Positions 44,403-53,346 of a stretch of 64,000 nt of DNA are shown piece by piece. Under the pieces are notes generated by a model. The model saw only the letters and a program-made list of their open reading frames with translations, made no database searches and was not told the origin of the DNA. Origin of the DNA: Sulfuricurvum sp. (lineage in GTDB: Bacteria; Campylobacterota; Campylobacteria; Campylobacterales; Sulfurimonadaceae); assembly GCA_030696775.1 (NCBI GenBank), contig JAUYRN010000027.1, positions 62,001 to 126,000 of the forward strand, given 5' to 3'. Position numbers and translations under genes: made by a program. The first letter of the stretch is position 1. Each line of letters opens with the position of its first letter.

Positions 44403-45281
44403 ATGCGTATAGAAAAAAAAGCCACTCTCGTCTCCAGTTCCGTTGCATTAGTTCTCGTAGCCTTCAAACTGACCGTCGGTATTATCAGCGGCTCGGTTGC
44501 TGTCTTAGCCTCTGCCGTTGATTCACTGCTGGATATGGTCGTTTCTGCTTTCAACTACTTTGCTCTTCATAACTCTGATAAAGAACCGGATGAGCATTTT
44601 AACTTCGGGCGACGTAAACTTGAACCTCTTGCTGCTGTTATTGAGGGGACGATCATTAGTCTTTCAGCCCTTTTTATTCTTTATGAAGCCATCTCAAAAA
44701 TGGTCCAAAATGATCCGATTAAACATCTAAGTCTCTCTATATGGGTTATGGTTGGATCAATGGTTATAACTGCGGGATTGGTTGTTTTTCTTAATATTGT
44801 GGCGAAAAAAACAGGGAATATGGTGATAAAAGCCGACGCTTTACACTATAAAACAGATTTATTAAGCAATGGAGCTGTTTTAATCTCTCTTATAATAATC
44901 AACTTAACCGAATATACCCTTATCGATCCGATCTTAGGTATAGGGATTAGTATCTATATGATTTACTCAGCACTTCCTCTTATTAAAGATGGAATTATGA
45001 TGCTGCTTGATGCTGCTCTTGATCCACAGAGTGTTGCAAAAATAACTACTATTTTAGATAATGAAATCGATGTAAATTCTCATCATGATCTCCTTACACG
45101 TCATTCCGCTTCGGATATTTATATTAGCGTACACATCGTTTTTAGCATAAGCACTTCATTGTACGATGCCCATCTTGTCGGTGATAAAATAGAATTAGCA
45201 TTAAAAAACTGCTTTCCTGACAACAATGTTCATCCACTCATTCATCTTGATCCGTATGATGATTCAGAAGCTGAACATTAA
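44403..45281 (+). CDS. cation diffusion facilitator (FieF/CzcD-like) efflux transporter
   Basis: This 292-residue inner-membrane protein has six TM helices, DSLLDMVVSAFNYFAL and ADALHYKTDLLSN holding the transport-site acidic and His residues (DxxxD and HxxxD), and FNFGRRKLEPLAA between them. A C-terminal cytosolic domain follows (about 205-292). It exports divalent metals such as Zn2+ or Fe2+ by proton exchange; the metal is not predictable. It is convergent with the zinc-binding CZB gene, whose stop is 2 bases away. Confidence 0.92.
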   Translation: MRIEKKATLVSSSVALVLVAFKLTVGIISGSVAVLASAVDSLLDMVVSAFNYFALHNSDKEPDEHFNFGRRKLEPLAAVIEGTIISLSALFILYEAISKMVQNDPIKHLSLSIWVMVGSMVITAGLVVFLNIVAKKTGNMVIKADALHYKTDLLSNGAVLISLIIINLTEYTLIDPILGIGISIYMIYSALPLIKDGIMMLLDAALDPQSVAKITTILDNEIDVNSHHDLLTRHSASDIYISVHIVFSISTSLYDAHLVGDKIELALKNCFPDNNVHPLIHLDPYDDSEAEH

Positions 45282-45282
45282 A

Positions 45283-45735
45283 TTATATTGAGAATTGGCC
45301 AGCTTGAAGAGCAAATATTCGTCTCTCAAGCCGCTCAATACCCTCAATTAATTTTTCAGATACTGCTTTAAGTTGATTGTAGTAATCTTTTGCAATCTCT
45401 TGATTTAAGGATGTTACTTTTTTACGTGTACCAAAAAATTTGGAGAAAAAAGAACGATCTTCATCACTAAAATAGATTTTAAAAATTTTCATGTATACAT
45501 CATGAAGCTCAAAGTGAAGTTTTTCAATCTCTTTTAAACAATCCATATTCGGAATCATTCCAAGTGCTTGACCTTCACCGTAAAACCACAAACCAAACTT
45601 GCACTCTGTGCAGCCAACAGGAACTTGCTCTTTTTCTATTGGCAGCCCCTCGATAAGTCCGTGGGCACGCTGAACCCACGTAATATGTGCTTTTTTTGCA
45701 TTTCTTAAATGGAGTAATGTATCTTCTTTATTCAT
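45283..45735 (-). CDS. CZB (chemoreceptor zinc-binding) domain protein
   Basis: This 150-residue soluble protein consists of a CZB domain with the conserved HITWVQ helix, CTECKFGLWFYGEG (the Cys and FGxWxxG motif) and LHFELHDVYMKIF carrying the further His pair. CZB domains bind zinc with high affinity and signal in chemoreceptors or cyclases. Here it stands alone without an output domain. Basic residues FGTRKKVTS precede a C-terminal helix. It may sense zinc next to the convergent cation efflux gene (inference). Confidence 0.85.
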   Translation of the reverse strand: MNKEDTLLHLRNAKKAHITWVQRAHGLIEGLPIEKEQVPVGCTECKFGLWFYGEGQALGMIPNMDCLKEIEKLHFELHDVYMKIFKIYFSDEDRSFFSKFFGTRKKVTSLNQEIAKDYYNQLKAVSEKLIEGIERLERRIFALQAGQFSI

Positions 45736-45836
45736 AAAGGACCTTTTCTCAGTTTAACGTATATCATTAAACTATTTGAAAAATAATAGCATTTTTATAT
45801 CACATCATTATTATATTTTTCTATAACTTAAATTAT

Positions 45837-47408
45837 TTATCGTGCAAACTCTATTGTACGACTCTCTCGGATTACATTCACTTTTATTTCACCTGGAAAT
45901 TGCACTTTTTGCGCGATTTCATCCGCGATTTCTCGCGCTAACAATGCACTCTCATCATCATTAATACTCATTGCATTGACAATAACTCTCACTTCACGTC
46001 CCGCATTGATAGCATAAGCTTGTTTAACACCATACTTTGCAGTCGCAATTTCTTCGATTTCACTTACTCGGCGTAAAAAACTTTCCAGGACTTCACGTCG
46101 CGCTCCAGGACGTGCTGCTGAGAGAGTATCTGCCGCGCATACACATGCGCACTCAACACTTTTTATCTCTTCTTGCCCATGATGAGCATAAATAGCATTA
46201 ATCACAACAGGATCTTCACCTAGTCTTCGGCATACTTCTACACCCAAATCAACATGATTTCCCCCCGCACTCTCTTGAGTCAGTGATTTACCAATATCAT
46301 GAAGCAATCCTGCTCGTTTGGCAAGACGTACATCACCACCCATTTCTGATGCCATTAAGCCAGCCAAATGAGCAACCTCTAGCGTGTGCGCCAAAGCATT
46401 TTGTCCATAACTCGCACGATAACGAAGCCGTCCTATTAATCGACAGAGTTCTGGATGCATAACCCCCAGTCCTAAATCAAAAACAATCTCTTCACCCTCA
46501 CGCAAAATCGCATCTTCAAAATCATCCACAACTTTTTGGTAAATCTCCTCAATTCGTGCTGGCTGAATCCGTCCATCTTCGACAAGCAGCTGAATCGTTT
46601 TCGTAGCAATCGCACGACGATAAAGATTAAAGGAACTTACAACTATAGTATTAGGCGTTTCATCGATAATAATATCAACACCCGTTACCATTTCAATGGC
46701 TTTGATGTTGCGCCCTTCTTTACCGATAATGCGCCCTTTTAACTCATCACTTTCCAGATGGATCACACTAATAAGGCGTTCAGAGGCAAATTCACCTGCG
46801 AACCGTGATGTTGCTTGTCCTAATATATAATCGGCTTTGCGCTTCAGTTGATCTTTTGTTTGTTCTTCAAGTTGACGTGTTAATCGTCCCAATTCTAATC
46901 GGGCATCATTACGCACTTGTTCGAACAATAATGATTTAGCTTCTTGTACCGAAAGAGCGCAACGCCCCTCTAATACAGAAGTAACTTGTTGTATTTTTTG
47001 ATGATATTCTTCTTTTAATTTCTCTAAAGCACGCTCACTTCGTTCCAAATTCAGTCGTGTGTTCTCAACTGCGCTTCGTAAAGCGCTTATCGCACTCGAC
47101 TCACTAAGACGAAAAGCTTCAAAATCATTTTGTAGCTGAAGCACATGTGCTTCTTGAATACTCAAATCACTCTTCGCACGGCTGTATACTTCATCATATT
47201 TACGTATCGCTTCTTTTTCAATCTCATTTGATCTTGACGTTGCACGTAACAGTAAATTTTGCGCTTCAGACTCTATCGCATTTGCTTTTGCACGTGCTTG
47301 CGCTTCATAATGTTCGAAACTAGAGAGTGATATTTTTCTTGAAATTAAAAATCCGACTATCCCGCTTAAAGTGGCTATGCCACTGCCTACGAGCAGGCTG
47401 TTTAACAT
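45837..47408 (-). CDS. rny: ribonuclease Y
   Basis: This 523-residue protein has an N-terminal membrane anchor (LLVGSGIATLSGIVGFLI), a long coiled coil (about 30-190), a KH domain (GRIIGKEGRNIKAIEMVTGV) and the HD phosphodiesterase domain (HTLEVAHLAGLMA, AKRAGLLHDIGKSL). RNase Y is the endoribonuclease that initiates mRNA decay in bacteria without RNase E. Its start lies inside the 3' end of the formyl-THF cyclo-ligase gene, so the two are co-transcribed and share 89 bases in different frames. Confidence 0.95.
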   Translation of the reverse strand: MLNSLLVGSGIATLSGIVGFLISRKISLSSFEHYEAQARAKANAIESEAQNLLLRATSRSNEIEKEAIRKYDEVYSRAKSDLSIQEAHVLQLQNDFEAFRLSESSAISALRSAVENTRLNLERSERALEKLKEEYHQKIQQVTSVLEGRCALSVQEAKSLLFEQVRNDARLELGRLTRQLEEQTKDQLKRKADYILGQATSRFAGEFASERLISVIHLESDELKGRIIGKEGRNIKAIEMVTGVDIIIDETPNTIVVSSFNLYRRAIATKTIQLLVEDGRIQPARIEEIYQKVVDDFEDAILREGEEIVFDLGLGVMHPELCRLIGRLRYRASYGQNALAHTLEVAHLAGLMASEMGGDVRLAKRAGLLHDIGKSLTQESAGGNHVDLGVEVCRRLGEDPVVINAIYAHHGQEEIKSVECACVCAADTLSAARPGARREVLESFLRRVSEIEEIATAKYGVKQAYAINAGREVRVIVNAMSINDDESALLAREIADEIAQKVQFPGEIKVNVIRESRTIEFAR

Positions 47409-47958
47409 GAAAATCCTTCATTCTACGCACCCCATCAGGTGTGATCAGCAGATCGCCTTGTATGTCATAATCATCACACAATGGTAATGCGGTATAACAA
47501 CGACATGACTGTACAAAAATAGTTAACGGTTTACGTTTCAGTGTGGGAAAAAAACGATCATACATACCTTTGCCAAAACCAATTCGGCGTCCAGCTCCAT
47601 CCACACCAACGACGGGGACAATAGCAATATCAATTAATTTTATATTTAAGTTTGAAATCCGAGGTTCATAAATCCCGAAGGCTTTACGCTCCAACGGCAA
47701 CCTTAATGGTACCATCTTGAAACTGACGTCATCCATAAATGGTAAATATAATGATTTTTTTGAGCGTAGTGCTAAAATAGTACGACGAATATCCGCTTCA
47801 AAACCAAAAGGCCAATAAAATAAAATTCTCTTGGAAGAGTTATGACGTAAAAATTTTAAAAGATAATAATTAATACGTGAATCACGATACAATTTACCCG
47901 TTTTTGGAAGATTTTTTTGTTGTTTTAAACAGTGGTCACGAAAATCATTTTTGGTCAC
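47320..47958 (-). CDS. 5-formyltetrahydrofolate cyclo-ligase
   Basis: This 212-residue protein has RDSRINYYLLKFL, ILFYWPFGFEADIRR, and RRIGFGKGMYDRFFPTL, the ATP/folate site of the MthfS family. It converts 5-formyl-THF to 5,10-methenyl-THF. The core ends near DIQGDLLITPDGV; about 30 further residues (HVKQPARRQWHSHFKRDSR...) are encoded inside the 5' end of rny and may be a lineage-specific tail. It is divergent from the tlpA operon. Confidence 0.85.
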   Translation of the reverse strand: MTKNDFRDHCLKQQKNLPKTGKLYRDSRINYYLLKFLRHNSSKRILFYWPFGFEADIRRTILALRSKKSLYLPFMDDVSFKMVPLRLPLERKAFGIYEPRISNLNIKLIDIAIVPVVGVDGAGRRIGFGKGMYDRFFPTLKRKPLTIFVQSCRCYTALPLCDDYDIQGDLLITPDGVRRMKDFHVKQPARRQWHSHFKRDSRIFNFKKNITL

Positions 47959-47975
47959 TTCTAAACCTTTTTCGA

Positions 47976-47981
47976 TATAAT
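47976..47981 (+). promoter_or_regulatory. -10 element upstream of the tlpA-ftsY-radA operon
   Basis: TATAAT is a perfect -10 hexamer located 33 bases before the ATG at 48015, with a poor TTGGTC at 47951 as a candidate -35 at 19 bases. Confidence 0.45.
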
Positions 47982-48014
47982 CATCATATTCTAGCCAATT
48001 TACAAAGGTTATCC

Positions 48015-48563
48015 ATGCGTTTTTCCACTTTTTTTATCTCTTTAGTTTCTGCAATGCTCCTCTTTACAGGATGCAGTGATAATTCACCTGAAGAATCATT
48101 GGTCTCTACCGCTTCGTTTAACTTGCTTGATACCCAAGGCAAGTCGTACCGTGTCGAAAAACAGGGAAGTAATTTTACCCTCAGTGATAGTAAAGGCAAA
48201 GTTGTACTTTTTGATGTTTTTGCTACGTGGTGTCCACCATGTCGTGCAGAAGTACGTCATTTAGGTAATTTACAAAAAAAGTATAGTGATGATTTAATTG
48301 TTATGGGTCTTACGATTGAAGATGATGTTTCTAACAATGATCTTGAAAAATTTAAAGAAAAATACGGCGGCCAATATCTCATCTCCAACAAAGCACAAAA
48401 CCAAGACCTTGCACGTGCCATAGCGTCTACTATCGGTGTAGGGCAACAGTTTCCTATCCCGCTTATGATTTTATATAAAGATGGTCAATACATCACACAC
48501 TATTCAGGGGCAACACCCGAAGAGATGATAGACAGTGACATTGCTCAAGCATTAGGTAAATAA
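48015..48563 (+). CDS. TlpA-family thiol-disulfide oxidoreductase lipoprotein
   Basis: This 182-residue protein has a lipoprotein signal (LFTGC, lipid-modified Cys20), then a thioredoxin fold with FATWCPPCRAE (C73, C76) and a cis-Pro FPIPLMILY near 155. ATG 48015 is used: the frame extends upstream, but the signal peptide and the -10 element support this start. It probably reduces or maintains thiols in the periplasm, such as cytochrome c apoproteins. It leads the operon with ftsY and radA. Confidence 0.9.
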   Translation: MRFSTFFISLVSAMLLFTGCSDNSPEESLVSTASFNLLDTQGKSYRVEKQGSNFTLSDSKGKVVLFDVFATWCPPCRAEVRHLGNLQKKYSDDLIVMGLTIEDDVSNNDLEKFKEKYGGQYLISNKAQNQDLARAIASTIGVGQQFPIPLMILYKDGQYITHYSGATPEEMIDSDIAQALGK

Positions 48564-48565
48564 TC

Positions 48566-49453
48566 ATGTTCAGTTTTATAAAAAAAGGGTTACAAAAAAC
48601 TATTGAGGCGATAAGTGCTATCGTCCCTGATAAAAAACTCACTATAACTAAAGACGAACTCGAAAATATCTTACTCGAATCAGACGTTGAATATGATCTT
48701 GTTGAAATCATTTTACGTGAACTCTATCAAAATGAAGTAAGCCGTGAGCAATTACGCTCTAAACTGCTCGCAACACTCAATTTTGCTCAAAATACTCTTC
48801 CTGAAAATCCTAACAAACCTACTGTTTCTCTCATCATTGGAGTCAATGGTGCCGGAAAAACAACAACCATTGCAAAACTGGCACAACGTCATCTCAACAG
48901 CGGTGAACGCGTTATTTTAGGAGCTGGCGACACATTCCGAGCTGCTGCTATCGAACAGCTCACTCGCTGGGCCGATAAGCTCGAAATCCCTATTGTCTCA
49001 TCTCGACAAGGTCATGATCCTAGTGCTGTCGCCTACGACACAATCGAATCGGCTAAAGCACGAGGGTTTGAGCAAGTTATCATCGACACCGCAGGACGTT
49101 TACATACCCAAACAAATTTGGGAAATGAACTTAAAAAAATCGTCCGTATCTGTGACAAAGCACACACAGGAGCACCGCATCACAAAATTCTAATCCTCGA
49201 TGGCACACAAGGAAGCTCCGCCATCGCTCAAGCCAAAGCATTTAATGAAATGATTGGCATCGATGGAATTATCATCACAAAACTTGACGGTACTGCCAAA
49301 GGCGGATCTGTATTCAGTATCGCCTACGCGCTTGAGCTTCCGATTCTCTTCATCGGTGTAGGTGAACAACCGGAACATTTGATACCGTTTAATAAATATG
49401 AGTTTGTGGACGGGATTTTGGACGCGATTTATGGGGAAGAAACTCAAAAATAA
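48566..49453 (+). CDS. ftsY: signal recognition particle receptor FtsY
   Basis: This 295-residue SRP GTPase receptor has an N-domain helical bundle (1-75) and a G-domain with IGVNGAGKTTT (92-101), DTFRAAAIEQL, DTAGRLHTQTN and TKLDGTAKGG. The acidic A domain found in E. coli is missing, as is usual in short forms. It targets ribosome-nascent chains at the inner membrane together with Ffh. It starts 2 bases after the tlpA stop; its stop overlaps the radA start (TAATG). Confidence 0.95.
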   Translation: MFSFIKKGLQKTIEAISAIVPDKKLTITKDELENILLESDVEYDLVEIILRELYQNEVSREQLRSKLLATLNFAQNTLPENPNKPTVSLIIGVNGAGKTTTIAKLAQRHLNSGERVILGAGDTFRAAAIEQLTRWADKLEIPIVSSRQGHDPSAVAYDTIESAKARGFEQVIIDTAGRLHTQTNLGNELKKIVRICDKAHTGAPHHKILILDGTQGSSAIAQAKAFNEMIGIDGIIITKLDGTAKGGSVFSIAYALELPILFIGVGEQPEHLIPFNKYEFVDGILDAIYGEETQK

Positions 49454-50805
49454 TGGCCAAGAAAAAAACGACCCTCTTTGAATGTCAGCACTGCGGCTTT
49501 ACCACCCCTAAATGGATGGGAAAATGTACCAACTGCGGAGGATGGGACAGTTTTGTTGAGCTGAATGAACAGCAGCAAGATATTATCAAAATCACCTCTT
49601 CCTCTTCGCCATCAGATGCTTCTAAAGCCAAAGAGATTACTAAAATTCAAGAAGAGACCACAGAGCGCTATAGCAGTGATGATACCGAGCTTGATATGGT
49701 TCTTGGCGGCGGGATTGTTCCCGGTTCGCTAGTTCTTATCGGAGGAAGTCCCGGAGTTGGTAAATCGACGCTATTACTCAAAATCGGTTCAAATCTTGCT
49801 CGTCAAAATAAGAATGTATTGTATGTATCAGGAGAAGAGAGTGAGGGACAGATCAAACTGCGTGCGAATCGCTTGGGTGCGAACGTCGACAATCTCTATC
49901 TTTTAGCCGAAATACGTCTAGAACAAGTTCTCTCTGAGCTCCATGAACGTAGCTATGAGTGTATTATCATCGACTCTATCCAAACCCTCTATTCGGAGTC
50001 CATAGCCTCAGCTCCCGGATCGGTGACTCAAGTGCGCCAAATTACATTTGATTTAATGCGCATTGCCAAAGAACGTCGAATCGCAATCTTTATTATCGGG
50101 CACATTACTAAAGAAGGCTCGATTGCTGGTCCACGCGTACTAGAGCATATGGTCGATGTCGTCCTCTATTTCGAAGGGGATAGCGGTCATGAACTTCGTA
50201 TTTTACGGGGCTTTAAAAATCGTTTTGGTCCTACGAGTGAAATTGGTGTTTTTGAGATGCGTTCGGAAGGACTTATGTCAGCGAAAGACTTGTCTTCACG
50301 TTTTTTCAATCGCAATAAATCTCAGAGCGGATCCGCTTTGACGGTAATTATGGAGGGCTCTCGTCCCATCGTCTTGGAAGTGCAGGCACTGGTAAGTGAT
50401 ACTCATGCCCCTAACCCAAAACGCCAAGCAACAGGGTTTGATAATAATCGTCTTAATATGCTTTTAGCGTTACTGGAACGTAAACTCGAAATTCCTCTCA
50501 ACAGCTACGATGTTTTTGTCAACATAACCGGCGGTATCAAGATCACTGAAACCTCTGCTGATTTAGCCATTTTAGCTGCCATCATCAGCAGTTTTCGTAA
50601 CCGTTCTATTTCCAAAGAAACGGTTTTTATAGGTGAAGTTTCCCTTGTAGGGGATATTCGTGAAGTCTATCAGCTTGATCAGCGTCTCAAAGAAGCACAC
50701 TCTCAGCAAATTACCAAAGCCCTAATCCCAAAAAAAACTCTCGAAAAAACAGCCATTAAATGCTATGAAATTGACGAAGTTAGTAAGCTATTGGAGTGGT
50801 TTTAA
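49453..50805 (+). CDS. radA: DNA repair protein RadA (Sms)
   Basis: This 450-residue protein has the N-terminal zinc finger (C11, C14, C25, C28), Walker A GGSPGVGKST at 97-106, the RadA-specific KNRFG motif at 255-259, and a Lon-like C-terminal domain (about 270-450). It is a RecA-related ATPase that aids branch migration in recombination. It is the last gene of the operon. The next gene has its own TATAAT at 50817-50822. Confidence 0.95.
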   Translation: MAKKKTTLFECQHCGFTTPKWMGKCTNCGGWDSFVELNEQQQDIIKITSSSSPSDASKAKEITKIQEETTERYSSDDTELDMVLGGGIVPGSLVLIGGSPGVGKSTLLLKIGSNLARQNKNVLYVSGEESEGQIKLRANRLGANVDNLYLLAEIRLEQVLSELHERSYECIIIDSIQTLYSESIASAPGSVTQVRQITFDLMRIAKERRIAIFIIGHITKEGSIAGPRVLEHMVDVVLYFEGDSGHELRILRGFKNRFGPTSEIGVFEMRSEGLMSAKDLSSRFFNRNKSQSGSALTVIMEGSRPIVLEVQALVSDTHAPNPKRQATGFDNNRLNMLLALLERKLEIPLNSYDVFVNITGGIKITETSADLAILAAIISSFRNRSISKETVFIGEVSLVGDIREVYQLDQRLKEAHSQQITKALIPKKTLEKTAIKCYEIDEVSKLLEWF

Positions 50806-50816
50806 CGCTTCTAAGC

Positions 50817-50822
50817 TATAAT
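50817..50822 (+). promoter_or_regulatory. -10 element of the small protein / carbonic anhydrase unit
   Basis: TATAAT ends 28 bases before the ATG at 50851, whose ribosome site is AAAGGACA. No clear -35 hexamer was seen. Confidence 0.4.
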
Positions 50823-50850
50823 AAGTCTATTAAATCAAAGGACATCTACC

Positions 50851-51123
50851 ATGACAGAATGCTCTATTATTGCAGATCATAAATCCGAAGAACGATACAC
50901 TAAGCTTTCACTTGCTTATTCTACGGAGCAAGAAAAAGAACAAATTGAAGAAGCCATTCAAAAATGCACTACGGAATGTTCTATTCAACCCATTATTTAT
51001 GGTGGAGATGTAACCGGTGGAAAAAAAATGATTACCATCGAATACCATGATGATTGTGATCGTGAGGGAGGCGCTGTCTATGAAAAGATTTTATGCACTC
51101 TTGGGATTAAAGAATGTCATTAA
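50851..51123 (+). CDS. small protein of unknown function, coupled to carbonic anhydrase
   Basis: This 90-residue soluble, acidic protein has six cysteines, including CTTECS and CDREGG; CTLGIKECH lies at the C-terminus. It was not recognised. It has a good ribosome site and its own promoter. Its last 10 bases overlap the carbonic anhydrase gene, so translation of the two is linked. It could bind a metal or modulate the enzyme, but nothing in the sequence proves this. Confidence 0.7.
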   Translation: MTECSIIADHKSEERYTKLSLAYSTEQEKEQIEEAIQKCTTECSIQPIIYGGDVTGGKKMITIEYHDDCDREGGAVYEKILCTLGIKECH

Positions 51124-51794
51124 GCCTTAACAGTTCAGATAAAAGCGCCCAGCTTCTTCAAGAATTTGTAAAAGGAAATGAAACATTTCAACAAACCTAT
51201 TTCAAAAAACATGAGGAACAATTGCTTAATCTCGTCCAAAATGGGCAAAATCCTCGTGCCTTATTTATCGGATGTTCAGATTCACGGGTTATCCCTGATT
51301 TGATTGTTCAAACTCGTCCGGGAGATTTGTTTGTTATTCGCAATGTAGGAAATTTTGTTGCACCCTATAAACCCGATGAAGATTTTCACTCAACCGCTGC
51401 CGGAATCGAATATGCCGTTGCCGTTTTGGAAGTTTCTGAAATCATCATTTGTGGACATTCTCATTGTGGAGCGATTGAAGCACTCTATAATCCCACCTGC
51501 GATACAACAATGGTTCATACTGCAAAATGGCTGACATTGGGAGAAAAAGCAAAATCAATGGCAATGATAGCATTAGGAGAAAATGCCCCTCGCGAGGAAT
51601 TACTTCGTGCAACAGAGCAACTTTCCGTTGTGACCCAAATTGAAAATCTTCTCACTTATCCGTATGTAAAAAAATTAGCCGAGGAAGAAAAGCTTTTTAT
51701 CCATGGCTGGTATTATGATATCGAGACGGGTGCTATAGAATATTATGATCCAGAAATATTTCAATTTCGACCACTTAGCGAGCTTGGCGAATAA
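51114..51794 (+). CDS. beta-class carbonic anhydrase
   Basis: This 226-residue protein has the zinc ligands C54, H115 and C118 and the Asp/Arg dyad D56/R58, in GCSDSRVIPDL and CGHSHCGAI. It interconverts CO2 and bicarbonate, consistent with autotrophic carbon fixation or the nearby pyruvate/oxaloacetate carboxylase. It has no signal peptide and is cytosolic. The gene is followed by a strong bidirectional hairpin. Confidence 0.93.
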   Translation: MSLSLNSSDKSAQLLQEFVKGNETFQQTYFKKHEEQLLNLVQNGQNPRALFIGCSDSRVIPDLIVQTRPGDLFVIRNVGNFVAPYKPDEDFHSTAAGIEYAVAVLEVSEIIICGHSHCGAIEALYNPTCDTTMVHTAKWLTLGEKAKSMAMIALGENAPREELLRATEQLSVVTQIENLLTYPYVKKLAEEEKLFIHGWYYDIETGAIEYYDPEIFQFRPLSELGE

Positions 51795-51817
51795 TTTTTA
51801 ACGTTATAGTTAACGTG

Positions 51818-51850
51818 CACTTTTCCCGTATATGCGGGAACGAAAAGTTT
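51818..51850. terminator. bidirectional terminator between carbonic anhydrase and mlaE
   Basis: CCCG-TATATG-CGGG forms the core stem, flanked by ACTTTT and AAAAGT arms, and is followed by a run of T. It lies between two convergent genes, as expected for a shared terminator. Confidence 0.65.
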
Positions 51851-51851
51851 T

Positions 51852-52646
51852 TTACCAATCCAAATACAAAAACAATGATGACATAAAATAGTTAGCAATA
51901 AAAATAGCTACCGCTGAATAGACAACAGCATAGATTGTTGATTGCCCTACCCCTCTGGCTCCACCACTTGTGTGATATCCGATATAACTACCAATAGCAC
52001 TTACAATCCACCCAAATACTGCAGCTTTAATAACACCGGTCATAATGTCATTAAGCTCACCAAAACGCATTACGGTATCTTGGTAGGCAATAGGATTTAT
52101 TCCAAGCGCACCCGTGGAAATAAAATATGCGGATGTAACAGCAATAAAATCAAACCATATAACGAGCAACGGAAGAGAAATTACGGTCGCAACAATTCTA
52201 GGTACCAACAGATACTCTTTTGAATCCACGCCTAAGATATCAATCGCATCAATCTGCTCACTCACTTTCATCGTCCCAAGCTCTGCAGCCATCGCACTAA
52301 TAGAACGAGAAATAAGCATTAATGAGGCAAATACAGGTCCAAGTTCTTTGGTGATTGAGAGAAAGATCGTGTACCCGATAAAACTTTCAATACCGAATTG
52401 ATGAAATCCGCTGTACAGCTGAATAGCTTCCACCATTCCCGTAAATAATGCCGTGAGCGTAACAACACCCAAACAGCCAAGCCCAATAATATCTATTTGG
52501 GTCAATAAAATTGTTGGCCGTTTAAAAACTTTTGGATAAAGACGAAACAGTCTAACCTGAAACAAAATAAACACACCAAAACGCTCAAGACTCTCAAAAA
52601 TATTTAAAAAAGGACGCCCAATAAATCCAAAAATTGACTCAATCAT
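51852..52646 (-). CDS. MlaE-family ABC transporter permease
   Basis: This 264-residue inner-membrane protein has about five TM helices and the MlaE signature VFASLMLISRSISAMAAELGTMKVSEQIDAI. These permeases belong to Mla-type phospholipid transport between inner and outer membranes. No ATPase (MlaF) or MCE protein (MlaD) gene lies in the window, although they commonly adjoin. The gene is monocistronic in this stretch. Confidence 0.9.
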   Translation of the reverse strand: MIESIFGFIGRPFLNIFESLERFGVFILFQVRLFRLYPKVFKRPTILLTQIDIIGLGCLGVVTLTALFTGMVEAIQLYSGFHQFGIESFIGYTIFLSITKELGPVFASLMLISRSISAMAAELGTMKVSEQIDAIDILGVDSKEYLLVPRIVATVISLPLLVIWFDFIAVTSAYFISTGALGINPIAYQDTVMRFGELNDIMTGVIKAAVFGWIVSAIGSYIGYHTSGGARGVGQSTIYAVVYSAVAIFIANYFMSSLFLYLDW

Positions 52647-52749
52647 ACTCTAAACCCCACTTTGCTCTTACAAGTTTACTCAAATCGGGACAAATTTCAA
52701 AGGTTTCAAGATACAATAAAGAAAATATTTACTTTCATAGGAGCAACGG

Positions 52750-53340
52750 ATGGCTGAAAAAGACAAAGGGCATCAAGAAGAAGACCTGCAAGAAGGCGGT
52801 GAAAAGAAAAAATCGGGCAACTTACTCCTGATTATTATCATTTCAGTACTCTTTCTCATTATTATTATTGGTGGAATTATCGCCTTTATGATGATGGGAA
52901 GCCATGATGAAGAAGCAGGTGCAGCAAAAACTACAAAAGAAGCTTCTGCTCACGGCGATGAAAAAGCTACTGAAGCTGCTGCAGCTGAGAGTGAGCATTC
53001 AGACTCAGGTGATAGCCATGGAGACTCATCAACGGAAGTTGGAATCATGTTTCCGCTGGATCTTTTCACTGTCAACTTACTTTCGGAAAGTGGAAGACGC
53101 TATTTAAAAGTGGAAATGAACCTTGAGCTCGAAGGTGAAGAATTAGCCATAGAACTCGAAAAGAAGAAACCAGTATTACGCGATATTATTATCCGCATAC
53201 TCTCATCTAAATCGCTTGAAGAGATTTCTACTGTCAAAGGTAAAGAGACCCTCAAAGAGCAAATAGTATCTGAGCTGAATAAACGGGTGAAAGATGGAAA
53301 AATTAAAAATGTTTATTTCGTTGATTTCGTAGTTCAATAA
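52750..53340 (+). CDS. fliL: flagellar basal body-associated protein FliL
   Basis: This 196-residue protein has a basic N-terminus and a TM helix (LLLIIIISVLFLIIIIGGII). A long acidic, Ala/Glu-rich linker (about 57-98) follows, then the conserved FliL domain beginning GIMFPLDLFTVNLLSESGRRYLK. FliL sits next to the stator at the flagellar base and supports torque. TAGGAGCAACGG is its ribosome site. acpS follows 6 bases later, so they may be co-transcribed. Confidence 0.92.
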   Translation: MAEKDKGHQEEDLQEGGEKKKSGNLLLIIIISVLFLIIIIGGIIAFMMMGSHDEEAGAAKTTKEASAHGDEKATEAAAAESEHSDSGDSHGDSSTEVGIMFPLDLFTVNLLSESGRRYLKVEMNLELEGEELAIELEKKKPVLRDIIIRILSSKSLEEISTVKGKETLKEQIVSELNKRVKDGKIKNVYFVDFVVQ

Positions 53341-53346
53341 CGGCGC

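Noticed and set aside
52681-52741. Sigma54 or sigma28 promoter before fliL
   Set aside because: No GG-N10-GC pair of the sigma54 type and no clear sigma28 -10 was found; only a weak TACAAT lies there.
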